From JACSRF01 sp963695505 (GTDB lineage: Bacteria; Chloroflexota; Anaerolineae; Promineifilales; Promineifilaceae), in contig CAVOGX010000015.1 of assembly GCA_963695505.1 (NCBI GenBank), positions 310,001 to 374,000 of the forward strand: a DNA stretch of 64,000 nt. Reading direction: 5' to 3'. The notes beneath the pieces were generated by a model. The model saw nothing but the letters and a program-made list of their open reading frames with translations, did no database searches and was not told where the DNA came from. The translations under genes were made by a program, and so were the position numbers. Shown here piece after piece: positions 45,699-55,131 of the stretch (within the stretch, counting starts at the first letter, position 1; each line of letters begins with the position of its first letter).

Positions 45699-47807
45699 AT
45701 GCCATCCTTCGCCACCCTCGCGCTGCGCAACTTACTTACCTATCGTCTGCGCACGCTGTTTAGTGCCCTCATCATCAGCCTCGGCGTGGCCATGACTCTG
45801 GCCACAGAAATTGTCAGCAGCGCCCTTTTCGATGCCATAAACCAGGTGGGCGATGGTGACCTACAAATTACGCATGGATTCGTTGTTGAGCAGTTTGGCC
45901 TGATGCTCAGTGGCGTTAGTGGGGTGCTAATTGCCGCCACCGCTTTCCTCATCTTCAACACCTTTGTCATGACCATCACCCAACGCCGCCGCCAGATTGG
46001 TCTTTTGCGCGCGCTGGGCATGACGCGTCAGCAGACGCTGCGGCTGGTTCTGCTGGAAGCATTCCTGGTTGGTATTATTGGGGTTGCGATAGGTTTGCTG
46101 CTTGGCCCATTTATAGGTCAGGGCATCATTTCCATGCTGCGCCTGCTTGCTGGAGAATTTATGAGCTTTGGCGAAAGCACATCCACTTTAAGTACCTGGC
46201 TTGTCGCCATCGGCCTGGGGCTTGGCGTGACTTTATTGGCAGTTTATTTTCCTGCTCGGGAGGCAGCAAAAATATCACCGCTGGCAGCGTTGCACGACAG
46301 AGAGCATGGGATTTGGAGTTTGAGACCCAAAAAATTTCCGGTTTTCAACAATAGCCTCGCCTCACCGGAGGCGGTCGCTTTTTTTGCGATCCTGGCTCTT
46401 TTCACCTACCTCGCAGTTTCGCCCCCAGGCGAGTGGGCTTTCCCACCGTGGAATGCGTGGCTAACCGGATTGTTTTTGCTGGTATGGCTGGCGAGCCTGG
46501 GAGTTTTGCTTCCAGCTTTAATTCGGGGAATTGGGTGGCTGGCGCAGAGATGGTGGGGGCGACGTTCGGCAAACGGCCGTTTAGCCGCTGACAATTTGAC
46601 CCGTGCCCCAACCCGGGCAGCCCTCACCACCCTCACGCTGGCCATAGGTCTGACCACCATCGTGGGCCTGACAGGCATCATGACTTTTACTTTCGACGAT
46701 TTGTTTGGGTACACCTTCAATGAGATGGCGCGGCAGGAAATGTGGGCAGTGTTTCCTTTTGATTTAGAACAGGGAATTGCCGGATTATCGGGGGTTGATG
46801 CTCTGATGTTGCCCCCTGAACAAATTGACGTGTTTGTGGCTGAAATAGGCGCACAAGCTGACATTACTCCAATTCGTTTTGCCAGCGTACCGGAGCTTTC
46901 ATTCATGGGCCGCAATTACTTTACATTCGTAGCGGATCCGGCTGCGCTGCAAGATGGTTTTTTCACCATGATCGCAGGTGATTGGGAAACGGCCGTTCCT
47001 CTCATGGAATCTGGCTGTGGGGCGTTGGTCACCCCTGCGGTTGCCCAGCGCAACGGCCTGAAGGTGGGCGATACTTTCACCATAACCGGAGCACATGGGC
47101 CTGCTTCTTGTACGCTGGCTGGCATAGGCGCCGGATTCGTCAACGCCTCCATTGTGGGCAGCGCTGCGGCAGAAATGGTTGGAGCCACGGGCGTCGTTTC
47201 CTTGGTCATCACACCCGCCCTTCATGCCGATTTGCATGCGCTCATTGATGAGATGCAGGCCATCGCCGACCGCTCCGACAAAACCTTTGTGACCAGCATG
47301 CGCAGCTATGCTTCTCTCATCGATGAAGTTGTGTTTCTTTTTGGCATCGCCATGAACGGGATTTTGCTGCTGGCCATCTTGGCGGCCACCTTGGGGGTAG
47401 TGAACACCATGATGATGAGCGTGCAGGAACGACGGCAGGAGTTAGGTTTGCTGCGAACAATTGGCGGTACACGGCGGCAGGTAACGGCCGTTGTCACCGG
47501 AGAGGCTATGTTATTAGGCTTAGCCGGCGGTCTCTTTGGCCTGCTGGCAGGGGCTGGCATCATCATTATTGTCGTCGTCACCTACGGCGGCAACCCGTGG
47601 GGAGTGCCCAATCTGGCCGTTTGGCCCGCTGCCGGTCGCACCTTGCTGCCCGCTTTGCGCAACGGGCTGGTAGGCTTGCTCTGCTTGCCGCTGGTGAGTG
47701 CAGCAGCAGCACGCTGGCCAGCTAAGGGATTGCTAAAGGGAACGGCCGTGCAAATCCTGAAAGCTGTCCCAGAAAAACCGGCCAATTTCCACATTTTGCA
47801 AAAGTGA
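45699..47807 (+). CDS. ABC transporter permease with two FtsX domains
   Basis: 702 residues. LALRNLLTYRLRTLFSALIISLGVAMTLA is the first helix. FtsX core 1 (about 65-205; TQRRRQIGLLRALGMTRQQTLRLVLLEAFLVG) and core 2 (about 560-680; VQERRQELGLLRTIGGTRRQVTAVVTGEAMLLG) carry the typical Glu/Arg-Gly-Met coupling motif. The first periplasmic domain is unusually short, while the second (GDWETAVPLMESGCG...) is MacB-like. It likely works in lipid or lipoprotein transport or export with an ATPase not encoded here. Confidence 0.88.
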   Translation: MPSFATLALRNLLTYRLRTLFSALIISLGVAMTLATEIVSSALFDAINQVGDGDLQITHGFVVEQFGLMLSGVSGVLIAATAFLIFNTFVMTITQRRRQIGLLRALGMTRQQTLRLVLLEAFLVGIIGVAIGLLLGPFIGQGIISMLRLLAGEFMSFGESTSTLSTWLVAIGLGLGVTLLAVYFPAREAAKISPLAALHDREHGIWSLRPKKFPVFNNSLASPEAVAFFAILALFTYLAVSPPGEWAFPPWNAWLTGLFLLVWLASLGVLLPALIRGIGWLAQRWWGRRSANGRLAADNLTRAPTRAALTTLTLAIGLTTIVGLTGIMTFTFDDLFGYTFNEMARQEMWAVFPFDLEQGIAGLSGVDALMLPPEQIDVFVAEIGAQADITPIRFASVPELSFMGRNYFTFVADPAALQDGFFTMIAGDWETAVPLMESGCGALVTPAVAQRNGLKVGDTFTITGAHGPASCTLAGIGAGFVNASIVGSAAAEMVGATGVVSLVITPALHADLHALIDEMQAIADRSDKTFVTSMRSYASLIDEVVFLFGIAMNGILLLAILAATLGVVNTMMMSVQERRQELGLLRTIGGTRRQVTAVVTGEAMLLGLAGGLFGLLAGAGIIIIVVVTYGGNPWGVPNLAVWPAAGRTLLPALRNGLVGLLCLPLVSAAAARWPAKGLLKGTAVQILKAVPEKPANFHILQK

Positions 47808-47854
47808 CCGGTTACAATTAGGCTCACAATTTATGAGGAATAAGGAACAAAATC

Positions 47855-48262
47855 ATGGAACGCAAACCAGCTTTGGAGAAGGGTATAGTCAACGAATTTG
47901 TAAAGGTTGCCCATGGCGACCTGAGCCAGGTCAAGGCGCTGCTCGAAAAAGAACCTGCCTTGGTCAATGCGGCCTGGGATTGGGGCGGCGGTGATTGGGA
48001 GACGGGCTTGGGCGCTGCTGCGCACACCGGTCAACGAGAAATTGCCTTTTACCTGCTAGAGCGCGGGGCACGAATGGATATTTTTTCTGCCGCCATGCTG
48101 GGCAAATTGGAGATAGTGCAAACTATTCTCGCCTCCTTTCCGCAAATGGCACAAGCCAAAGGCCCTCACGGCATCCCACTGCTAGTGCACGCAAAAATGG
48201 GAGGTGCGCCTGCCGCAGGGGTTCTGGCTTACCTTGAGAGTTTGTCACAGCCCATTGGATAA
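47855..48262 (+). CDS. Small ankyrin-repeat-like protein
   Basis: 135 residues. FVKVAHGDLSQVKALLEKEPALVNAAWDWGGGDWETGLGAAAHTGQREIAFYLLERGARMDIFSAAMLGKLEIVQTILA reads as three or four ankyrin-type helix pairs. It is probably a protein-interaction module of about the size of known single-domain bacterial ankyrin proteins. No signal peptide. Function unknown. It may be cotranscribed with the Nudix gene 23 bases downstream. Confidence 0.75.
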   Translation: MERKPALEKGIVNEFVKVAHGDLSQVKALLEKEPALVNAAWDWGGGDWETGLGAAAHTGQREIAFYLLERGARMDIFSAAMLGKLEIVQTILASFPQMAQAKGPHGIPLLVHAKMGGAPAAGVLAYLESLSQPIG

Positions 48263-48285
48263 CCCTTTTCTTTAAATTACACACA

Positions 48286-48882
48286 ATGAACGTTGTAGAG
48301 AAAGTTACCGCCTTTATCACCAACTCCTCAGGTCAACTTTTGTTACTCCAGCATCCTTACGCGGGCATACAGATTCCTGCAGGAACTGTCGAAGAAGGGG
48401 AAACACCGGAAACGGCCGTTCTGCGAGAAGTAGCTGAAGAAACCGGGTTAAGCCACCTGACTACACCTTTTTTATTGGCGGCAGAGGAAGAATTACTGCC
48501 CCAAGACCAGGTGGTCATCGCTGCCCCAACCAAAGTCTTTTCCCGGCCAGATGCTGCCAGCTTTGCCTGGGCTGTTTTCCGGACAGGCATTTCCGTTTTC
48601 GTACGACGACAGGAAGCAGGCTACACTCAGGTAGAATACCTTGAACACGACCGGCTGCCGGATTCGCAGTTCCTTACTTACCGAATTTTGGGTTGGGTGC
48701 CAAACACAATGTTGGCCAACGTGCGCAGGCGCTTCTTTTTCAAATTAGCCTGCCTGGAACCTACGCCTGAAAGCTGGACGGTAACCAATGACAATCACAC
48801 TTTTACGCTTTTTTGGGCGTCAAGCAGCAATTTACCAGATGTCATTACACCCCAAAATACGTGGTTGCAACACTTTTCGTGA
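48286..48882 (+). CDS. Nudix hydrolase
   Basis: 198 residues. The Nudix box GTVEEGETPETAVLREVAEETGL (GX5EX7REUXEEXGU) lies at about residues 33-55 with all metal-binding Glu. The N-terminal part KVTAFITNSSGQLLLLQHP is standard. It hydrolyses a nucleoside diphosphate linked to another group; the substrate is not deducible. The C-terminal 80 residues are not typical and may set specificity. A palindrome copy sits inside the Nudix box (ETAVL). Confidence 0.9.
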   Translation: MNVVEKVTAFITNSSGQLLLLQHPYAGIQIPAGTVEEGETPETAVLREVAEETGLSHLTTPFLLAAEEELLPQDQVVIAAPTKVFSRPDAASFAWAVFRTGISVFVRRQEAGYTQVEYLEHDRLPDSQFLTYRILGWVPNTMLANVRRRFFFKLACLEPTPESWTVTNDNHTFTLFWASSSNLPDVITPQNTWLQHFS

Positions 48883-48953
48883 TGAGAAAGAGTGGTAGGG
48901 AGCGTTGTGACTAACTTTAGAAAGATTTTTGAGGACAAAGCAGGGAGATAGTG

Positions 48954-49319
48954 ATGCTGCAAAAATTTCGAGACGAGGTAGAAGACCTGGTGCAGAGACT
49001 GGCTGCAGAAATGGATCCGCTGGGTTTAGCAGAGCAAGCAGAAATTATTCTGGATCGTCTAGCCGTTCATGCGGCCAGCACCGATCTCTTCCAAAAGACG
49101 CTGGCGGAGGGGTTGGCTTATGCAGTGGAGGGCAAAACTGTCCCTGCCAGAATGTTCGTAAAATGTGAGGCAGACGATTGTCCGCGGGAAGATGGCTGGT
49201 TTGCAGCGACGGAAGCGAGCCGTTGCCGCATTTGCAACAAGGTAATATGCCCCTATTGCGATTATTCTTCTCGAAAAGGAGAGCCTATTTGTTTCTTGTG
49301 TGAGCAGGAGCGCGGGTAA
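48954..49319 (+). CDS. Uncharacterised protein with C-terminal zinc ribbon
   Basis: 121 residues from ATG 48954 (GGGAGAT ahead). The N-terminal half is helical (VEDLVQRLAAEMDPLGLAEQAEIILDRLAVH). The C-terminal half has six or seven Cys in CxxC-type pairs (KCEADDCP, RCRICNKVICPYCDYSS, CFLCEQ), likely two zinc-binding sites. I recognise no named family. It lies between the Nudix gene and a convergent ychF gene. Confidence 0.7.
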   Translation: MLQKFRDEVEDLVQRLAAEMDPLGLAEQAEIILDRLAVHAASTDLFQKTLAEGLAYAVEGKTVPARMFVKCEADDCPREDGWFAATEASRCRICNKVICPYCDYSSRKGEPICFLCEQERG

Positions 49320-49373
49320 CGGCCGTTCCCCTTTTGCCGCTTTAAGTCCCTGACAAGTCAATAATCATGTTTG

Positions 49374-50474
49374 TCACACGTTGAATCGAAAGTAAATCAC
49401 GTCTCCATCTTGGACAACATATTCCCGCCCCTCAATGCGCAGCAAGCCTGCCGTCTTAACGGCCGTCCAGCTTCCCTGGGTGGCAAACACGGGAAACGGA
49501 ACCACCTCCGCACGTATGAACCCCCGCTCAAAATCAGTGTGAATTACCCCGGCTGCCTGTGGGGCTGTCCAGCCATCGTGAATGGTCCAGGCTCGTGTCT
49601 CTTGTTCATTAAAGGTAAAGAAGCTAATTAGTCCCAACAGCGTGTAGCCTGTGCGGATAATCTTTTCTAGTCCGCTTTCGGCTACTCCGGAAAGCGCCAG
49701 ATATTCGCGCCGCTCCTCATCTGTCAGACCAGCCATCTCCTCTTCCAGGCGCGCACAAAGCTTTATCAGCTCCGCCCCCTGCTCGGCGGCAACGGTTCGC
49801 GCTTCTCTGACGTAAGCACTATCTTCTGTCAGCCCTTTCTCGTCCACATTTGCCGCGTAAATGACCGGCTTGGCGGTGAGAAAGCGCATCTCCTGGTTCA
49901 ACGCCTGGCAAATCGGGTCAGCCCACTGCGTAAAACCTTGCGCAGCCAGCCCGGTCCCCAGATGCCCATGCAATTCGCGGGCGATTTCCAGCACTGGTCT
50001 CAGCTTCTTATCTCCTTTCACCTGCCCTTCCAGCCGTTCAATCTTGCGCTCGAGCTGCTGCATATCCGCCAAGGCCAACTCTGTATTGATAATTTCAATG
50101 TCAGCCCGGGGGTCGGGGTGGGGGCTAATATGGATAACGTTGGGGTCATCAAAACAGCGCACTACGTGAATAATGGCGTCCGCATCCCGAATATTGCCCA
50201 GGAACTGGTTACCCAGCCCTTCACCGTGGCTCGCCCCTTTCACTAGCCCGGCAACATCCATAAATTCTATGGTTGCCGGAATGGCTTGCAATACCCCAAC
50301 CAGCTTGGCCAGGCGGTAAACCCTTTCGTCCGGTACCGGCACAATAGCCTTGTTTGGGTGAATCGTGCAAAAAGGATAATTGGCAACCTGGGCGTTTTGC
50401 TCTTTAGTTAAAGCATTAAAGGTAGTGCTTTTTCCTACGTTGGGTAGTCCAACAATACCAATATTCAGGCTCAT
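49374..50474 (-). CDS. ychF: Redox-regulated ATPase/GTPase YchF
   Basis: 366 residues, normal length. G1 GLPNVGKSTTF, G3-like DVAGLVKGASHGEGLGNQF, the helical insertion, and the altered G4 AANVDEKG (NxxE) that gives YchF its ATP preference. The C-terminal TGS-like domain (ETRAWTIHDGWTAPQAAGVIHTDFERGFIRAEVV) is complete. YchF binds ribosomes and modulates translation under oxidative stress. A 17-base-arm hairpin lies upstream. Confidence 0.97.
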   Translation of the reverse strand: MSLNIGIVGLPNVGKSTTFNALTKEQNAQVANYPFCTIHPNKAIVPVPDERVYRLAKLVGVLQAIPATIEFMDVAGLVKGASHGEGLGNQFLGNIRDADAIIHVVRCFDDPNVIHISPHPDPRADIEIINTELALADMQQLERKIERLEGQVKGDKKLRPVLEIARELHGHLGTGLAAQGFTQWADPICQALNQEMRFLTAKPVIYAANVDEKGLTEDSAYVREARTVAAEQGAELIKLCARLEEEMAGLTDEERREYLALSGVAESGLEKIIRTGYTLLGLISFFTFNEQETRAWTIHDGWTAPQAAGVIHTDFERGFIRAEVVPFPVFATQGSWTAVKTAGLLRIEGREYVVQDGDVIYFRFNV

Positions 50475-50490
50475 AATCTTTTCTTGGGAG

Positions 50491-50556
50491 GCTAGTTTGT
50501 TGGTTAGCTGGTTGGCTGACCAACTAGCACACCATCCAACCAGCTAACCAACTGGC
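50491..50556. repeat. Octad-built hairpin with perfect 17-base arms
   Basis: Arms at 50499-50515 (GTTGGTTAGCTGGTTGG) and 50536-50552, exact complements with a 20-base loop, between the S10 peptidase stop and the ychF start. The stretch divides into octads such as TTGGTTAG, CTGGTTGG, CCAGCTAA and CCAACTGG. No T-run follows. Confidence 0.7.
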
Positions 50557-52059
50557 TTAACCAGCCAGCGTCTCCTTCATAAAGGTCGCCAATGTCTCTT
50601 TCATCTTGGCCAGCGACGGCAAATGCACATACATCATGTGCCCGGCCTCGTAAAAACTCATACTGATATTGGCCTGTAGGCTGGGATCTAACTCTAAATG
50701 CTCAAAAGTATAGCGCGTGGCCAGGTATGGGGTCGCCAAATCATAATAACCATTGGCCACGTGCACCTTTAGGGCTGGATTCATAGTCATCGCTTTACGC
50801 AGCGTCTCGGCTACGTTTACAAATGAATTTTGATTCTGCGCATACTGCCATGCCGGAAACACCTTGAAGCTCAAAATTTCGTAAGGCAGGTCGCTTTCAA
50901 ACTCTAATTCTCGGCGAATGTAATCGTTGAAGGTAGAAGTATAAGCGCCCAAAATCGCCGCATAGCTGGGATCCCCCTCAATATATTCCCCGGCAGAGTC
51001 CCGATCAATGCCAATATATCGCGTATCCAAACGCCCCACTGTCCGCTTCTGGTCGCGCAGCAGCTCTTTGCAGAATCGGTGAATGTTAATCCGCAAATTA
51101 GTGCGCTGCACATATTCGGTGGATAGACCAGTATAACGCGCTAATTTCTGCGCAATTTCTTGCTGCTCTTCAACGGCTAATGATGCACCTTTCATCAGGG
51201 CCAGCGTGTATTCATTCAGCGCAAAAGCCTCAACCTCACCCAGGGTCTTGTTTAGATCCGCCTGAAGTTCTCCGTCCAACTTCTTGTGATACCAGGCCGT
51301 GGCCGTGTAGGTAGGCAAGAAAAGGATGTAAGGCAAATCATTGCCGATGGTAAAGCGTGCCGTTTGGAAATTGAGAATGGACGAAACTAGCATAATGCCG
51401 TTGAGATACATTCCATGCCGTTCCTGCAAGTATCCCGAAAGGCCAGAAGCACGGGTGGTGCCATAGCTTTCGCCAATGAGGAATTTAGGTGAATTCCAGC
51501 GCTGATAACGCGTGACGTAGAGACGGATAAAGTCTCCTACTGATTCTATATCCTTCTTAAAATCGTAAAACTGCTTAGGCTTTTCTCCTGGCACAGCGCG
51601 ACTAAAACCAGTTCCTACCGGATCGATAAAAACCAGGTCCGTCTGGTCTAGCAGGCTGAACTCATTGTCTACCAGGCGGTAGGGCGGCAGCACAGGGCTA
51701 TCTACGTCGTGATTGTCTACCCGCCGCGGTCCCAAAACCCCCAGGTGCAGCCATACAGAGGATGATCCCGGCCCGCCATTGAAGCTGAAAGTGATTGGAC
51801 GTTGTGCTGTATCGTTTACGTCATTTTTACTGTAAGCAATAAAGAAAATGGACGCCTTGGCCTTTTCACCCTCAGCCTTTTCTTCCTTCTCTTCCTCTTC
51901 TTTGAGAACGATGGTACCGGCCGTTACCGTGTAGCTGAGTTCTTGCCCGTCAATTATGATTTTGTGTTGGGTTTGCGCAATGACATCTTTTGGTTCACGC
52001 TGGGTTTCATTCGCCTCTTCTTTGCCATTGCCCTTATTTTTGGTGTTATCAGCAGTCAT
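50557..52059 (-). CDS. Serine carboxypeptidase-like peptidase, family S10
   Basis: 500 residues from ATG 52059 with AGGAGA nine bases ahead (the frame opens at 52110). The oxyanion-hole segment ITFSFNGGPGSSSVWLHLG, nucleophile Ser in LIGESYGTTRA, Asp in ANGYYDLATPYLAT and His in YEAGHMMYVH make a complete alpha/beta-hydrolase triad. It should remove C-terminal residues from peptides. There is no recognisable signal peptide, and the N-terminal 90 residues are Lys/Glu rich, so its location is uncertain. S10 peptidases are mainly eukaryotic with scattered bacterial members. Confidence 0.85.
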   Translation of the reverse strand: MTADNTKNKGNGKEEANETQREPKDVIAQTQHKIIIDGQELSYTVTAGTIVLKEEEEKEEKAEGEKAKASIFFIAYSKNDVNDTAQRPITFSFNGGPGSSSVWLHLGVLGPRRVDNHDVDSPVLPPYRLVDNEFSLLDQTDLVFIDPVGTGFSRAVPGEKPKQFYDFKKDIESVGDFIRLYVTRYQRWNSPKFLIGESYGTTRASGLSGYLQERHGMYLNGIMLVSSILNFQTARFTIGNDLPYILFLPTYTATAWYHKKLDGELQADLNKTLGEVEAFALNEYTLALMKGASLAVEEQQEIAQKLARYTGLSTEYVQRTNLRINIHRFCKELLRDQKRTVGRLDTRYIGIDRDSAGEYIEGDPSYAAILGAYTSTFNDYIRRELEFESDLPYEILSFKVFPAWQYAQNQNSFVNVAETLRKAMTMNPALKVHVANGYYDLATPYLATRYTFEHLELDPSLQANISMSFYEAGHMMYVHLPSLAKMKETLATFMKETLAG

Positions 52060-52096
52060 TGTGGGAATTCTCCTAGTAATTTGTTTGTCGTTATCC

Positions 52097-52864
52097 TCAT
52101 TTTTCATCACTGCGTTTGCCGGGCGAAATGTAGGTGATGGAGCGATACGGCCGTACCTGTTCCGCTACCTCATCTTTCAGCACATTGCCCGACACATGCA
52201 TCAACGTGTCGCCAAAATCTGGGTCAATGCCCATGCTGGCCAGGCAGGGAAAGTGGTGGTGCAGCAGTCCTGCCTGCTCTGCGGCGTCATCGGCAGAGAC
52301 GCCCACAAGCCCGGCTGCCACGTGGCGGGCGCAGCCACAAACGGCATCTCGCTGCACGGTGACTGCCGTTATCCTGCGCGTTCCCTCATCAACTGTTACA
52401 TCCAGTCGAGGTTGGCCAAAATAGCGGGCAAACTCAGCAATGAGTGGATTGTCATAGCGCGTACGCTGGCGGCGGGCAACCCCATAGTCCTGCTCAGTAA
52501 GCGAACAAAGCGGCTTGGGAGTGACGCAAGCTACGTCCATCTTCCCCAGCCAACCGTGCAATTGCCGCGCCAGACCCCGCGGCAGCCATGCCTCGTTATC
52601 GATGGGGGCTAAAACGGCCGTTGCCCCCACCATTTCCGCCAGGTCAGGCAGCAATTCGGCCACCCCTTTGTGCTCGGCGAAGGATAAAATCAACTCCGCC
52701 GGAGGTAAATTTGAAGGTAAGTAATCTTCGGGATAATCAATGACCGGGGGGAAAAATGCCGGCGCTTCCCATACAAACAGCTTCCAGGACTCCGGCCCAT
52801 GAGTCTGAACGTTCGCTACATGGCGACGGCCGTATTCACCATTTACAATCGCCAAAATACGCAT
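52097..52864 (-). CDS. DUF166-family protein
   Basis: 255 residues from ATG 52864 with GGAGGTG ahead. RILAIVNGEYGRRHVANVQTHGPESWKL, PAELILSFAEHKGVAELLPDLAE, KPLCSL and VCGCARHVAAGLVGVSADDAAEQAGLLHHHFPCLASM match the DUF166 pattern as I know it. That family is known mainly from archaea and annotated as of unknown function (older annotations suggest a thymidylate-synthase link). The four Cys in CxC and PC positions may bind metal. It lies 37 bases upstream of the S10 peptidase, so they may share a transcript. Confidence 0.7.
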   Translation of the reverse strand: MRILAIVNGEYGRRHVANVQTHGPESWKLFVWEAPAFFPPVIDYPEDYLPSNLPPAELILSFAEHKGVAELLPDLAEMVGATAVLAPIDNEAWLPRGLARQLHGWLGKMDVACVTPKPLCSLTEQDYGVARRQRTRYDNPLIAEFARYFGQPRLDVTVDEGTRRITAVTVQRDAVCGCARHVAAGLVGVSADDAAEQAGLLHHHFPCLASMGIDPDFGDTLMHVSGNVLKDEVAEQVRPYRSITYISPGKRSDEK

Positions 52865-52978
52865 GAATCGCACCTCCAAATTACCAAAAGCCAGTATAAC
52901 ACGCTGCCCGAAACCTTGCATAACTGTGTGGATTCGCCATAATCCGCCAGCAAGGTGAGCAAGTTTGCGCAAGAAAAA

Positions 52979-54712
52979 ATGTGGTTGGCAAAAATGAAGT
53001 GGAAATGGGGTATTTTTTTGCTTTTTTTACTGCTTGTAGGCTGCAGCAGCCTGGTAGAAAGAGAAGAGAATATTGCCATACACTGGGAAACGGCCGTTTC
53101 TTCTGCTGCAGATGCCACCCCCACCGCCAACCCTACCGCAACCAGCACCCCACTTCTACCCCCGCCTAGCGCCCTTCAGGTTCCCACAGCAACGGCAATG
53201 CCGGTTTCCACCATAACGCCCAGCCCCAGCCCACTGCCGCCTATCATTCATAACCCCGCCAATGAAGCCTTAGCCGGTCAGGCAGCAGCATGGGGAGTGC
53301 CATTTACAATCCTAGATGACAGTAACAGCGGCGTCTGGCAGTTCTCCCCAGACAGCTTCATTCACCCACTGGCTCTGGCGGTGAAAGACAACAGCGCCTA
53401 TCTGCTGGATGCCGGGCGGGTGTTAGCCATTAACCTGGCTACCCCACTACCGCCAGGCGTGATGCTGGAACCCGGTCAAGCCATCGCCGGTGTGCGCGTG
53501 CTGGAGCCCCTAGACCTGGCCCTCTCACTTGACGCCTTATTTGTGTTAGACCGCGCCGGTGACGTGTACGCCTATGACTTTGCCTCCTCGACATGGCTTC
53601 TAGAGCGTTATGATCGCCCACCGCGCTCTGATTCGGCCAATCATTACTATGTGGCCGTCGAGACCAATGACAACGGCCGTTTCTTGCTGGACACCAATTA
53701 CAATTACGTGAAACGATTTGCGGCGGGCGAAAGTGACAGTGGCTGGCTGCTGCCAGACAGCCGCGGCGTAGACCTGGTTGCCCAGGGTGACAGCATGTAC
53801 GTACTTCTGCAGGAGTTGGACAATCGTACAGGACTGCTCAACCATTACCAGTTTACCGCTCGCCAAACCACATTTCGACCTAACGTTGCCTTTGAGCAGC
53901 CCCGGCAGGTTGCAGCCACAAATTCGGCCGTTTACGTACTAGATCAAGCCGGTGAGCGGCTGCTGATGATTCATCCCCAGAGTGGTGTACTGTTAGCGAT
54001 ATTGCAGCCTCCCCCCGAAACCAGCGCCATTTGGGCTGACGACAACCACCTCATTTTGGCCGGGCGCGACCGTCTTTTCTTCTACAATGAGCCACAGCGC
54101 CGCGCCTGGGTAGAAAATCCCCACCTTTTTAATGCGCCGCAGCCCCACGACCCGGTTGTATTGGCGGCACTGCCCCCGCTGCGCCTGCCTATTGGCGTCA
54201 GCCTACCCGCCCGCGATTTGCAGCTTCCTGGCGCGCCGCGCCATTACCGGCTGGGCGTGCACCAGGGGGTTGATTTGTACTGGCGGCGGGGCGCACCGGT
54301 AACGGCCGTTGCTGCCGGAACTGTCAGCCGCGCAAATAGTGACTATACCGACCCCACGCCTGCCGAATTTGCTGCCTGGGACCGTGAAAATCAGACTCTC
54401 GGGTACACCTCGGATGCAGCGCTGGATTTTTACCGTGGGCGGCAGGTCTGGATATTGCACGACGGTGGCCTGCTCTCGCGCTATGCGCACCTGGAAAGTA
54501 TTGACCCGGCCATCATCACGGGAACGGCCGTTATCCAGGGGCAGCTTCTGGGCACGGTGGGCAATTCGGGAACCCCCTCCTCCCAGCTTACAGGCAAGCC
54601 CGACACCCATGTTCATTTTGACCTCTGGATTGGCCAGCACTACATCGGCCAATTCCTGCGTCCGGTTGAAACGCGGGATTGGCTGGAAGAAATTCTGGGG
54701 ATTAGAGAGTAA
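52979..54712 (+). CDS. M23-family metallopeptidase lipoprotein
   Basis: 577 residues from ATG 52979; GTG 52955 and ATG 52994 are alternatives. The hydrophobic stretch and LLVGCSS lipobox make it a lipoprotein. Next is a Thr/Pro-rich linker, then a beta-propeller-like part (repeats ending ...FVLDRAGDVYAYDF, VYVLDQAGERLLMI). The C-terminal M23 domain follows: GVHQGVDLYW, TAVAAGTVSR, GGLLSRYAHLES, QGQLLGTVGNSG, THVHFDLW. The zinc ligands (HxG..D and HxH) are present, so it may cut peptidoglycan cross-links or act as an activator of amidases. Confidence 0.85.
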   Translation: MWLAKMKWKWGIFLLFLLLVGCSSLVEREENIAIHWETAVSSAADATPTANPTATSTPLLPPPSALQVPTATAMPVSTITPSPSPLPPIIHNPANEALAGQAAAWGVPFTILDDSNSGVWQFSPDSFIHPLALAVKDNSAYLLDAGRVLAINLATPLPPGVMLEPGQAIAGVRVLEPLDLALSLDALFVLDRAGDVYAYDFASSTWLLERYDRPPRSDSANHYYVAVETNDNGRFLLDTNYNYVKRFAAGESDSGWLLPDSRGVDLVAQGDSMYVLLQELDNRTGLLNHYQFTARQTTFRPNVAFEQPRQVAATNSAVYVLDQAGERLLMIHPQSGVLLAILQPPPETSAIWADDNHLILAGRDRLFFYNEPQRRAWVENPHLFNAPQPHDPVVLAALPPLRLPIGVSLPARDLQLPGAPRHYRLGVHQGVDLYWRRGAPVTAVAAGTVSRANSDYTDPTPAEFAAWDRENQTLGYTSDAALDFYRGRQVWILHDGGLLSRYAHLESIDPAIITGTAVIQGQLLGTVGNSGTPSSQLTGKPDTHVHFDLWIGQHYIGQFLRPVETRDWLEEILGIRE

Positions 54713-54730
54713 CCATGGCCGTCGTTTCAA

Positions 54731-54946
54731 TTAACGCTCCTCATTGGTATCACCCTGCTTGCGAAACCTCATAGCAGACAGACCGCCATACGTCAGGCCG
54801 AAAATGAGGGCGAAGGCAACTGCTAACAGCCAATTTACCGGTCCATCCATTAAGAAATTTGCCATGAGCGTCCAACCAACAAAAGCGGCGATGGTTGCGC
54901 CAACTGCGGGTAAAAGCACGCGGCTTTTCATAATATACGCCTTCAT
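54731..54946 (-). CDS. Small two-helix membrane protein
   Basis: 71 residues (ATG 54946, or 54931 without the first five). Two hydrophobic segments (LLPAVGATIAAFVGWTLMANFLM and WLLAVAFALIFGLTYGGL) and a basic, charged C-terminus. Family not recognised. It follows two other small minus-strand membrane or lipoprotein genes. It is convergent with the M23 gene, with 18 bases between stops. Confidence 0.6.
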   Translation of the reverse strand: MKAYIMKSRVLLPAVGATIAAFVGWTLMANFLMDGPVNWLLAVAFALIFGLTYGGLSAMRFRKQGDTNEER

Positions 54947-54966
54947 TTTTTGAAAAGTTCAGTCAA

Positions 54967-55131
54967 TCAGCGTTTCTTGCTGTAAATCTTGAGCGCGAGA
55001 ATGCAAGCTCCAGCCAACAAAATACCTGTCAAAACCCAAAGTATAACTGCCAAGCCTGAAACAACTGGTGTTAAAGCTGCTGTTATGGCGGCTAAAAGAA
55101 GCAACCCGGCTATTTGTTTTTGCTTTGTCAT
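54967..55131 (-). CDS. Small hydrophobic protein, 54 residues
   Basis: ATG 55131 with an excellent GGAGGAATTG ahead. MTKQKQIAGLLLLAAITAALTP begins a protein with two membrane segments and a basic end (LKIYSKKR). Too short for a default open-frame list, but the ribosome site and the one-base overlap with the upstream stop (TGATG) support it. Family not recognised. The 76-residue frame on the same stretch has no ribosome site. Confidence 0.6.
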   Translation of the reverse strand: MTKQKQIAGLLLLAAITAALTPVVSGLAVILWVLTGILLAGACILALKIYSKKR

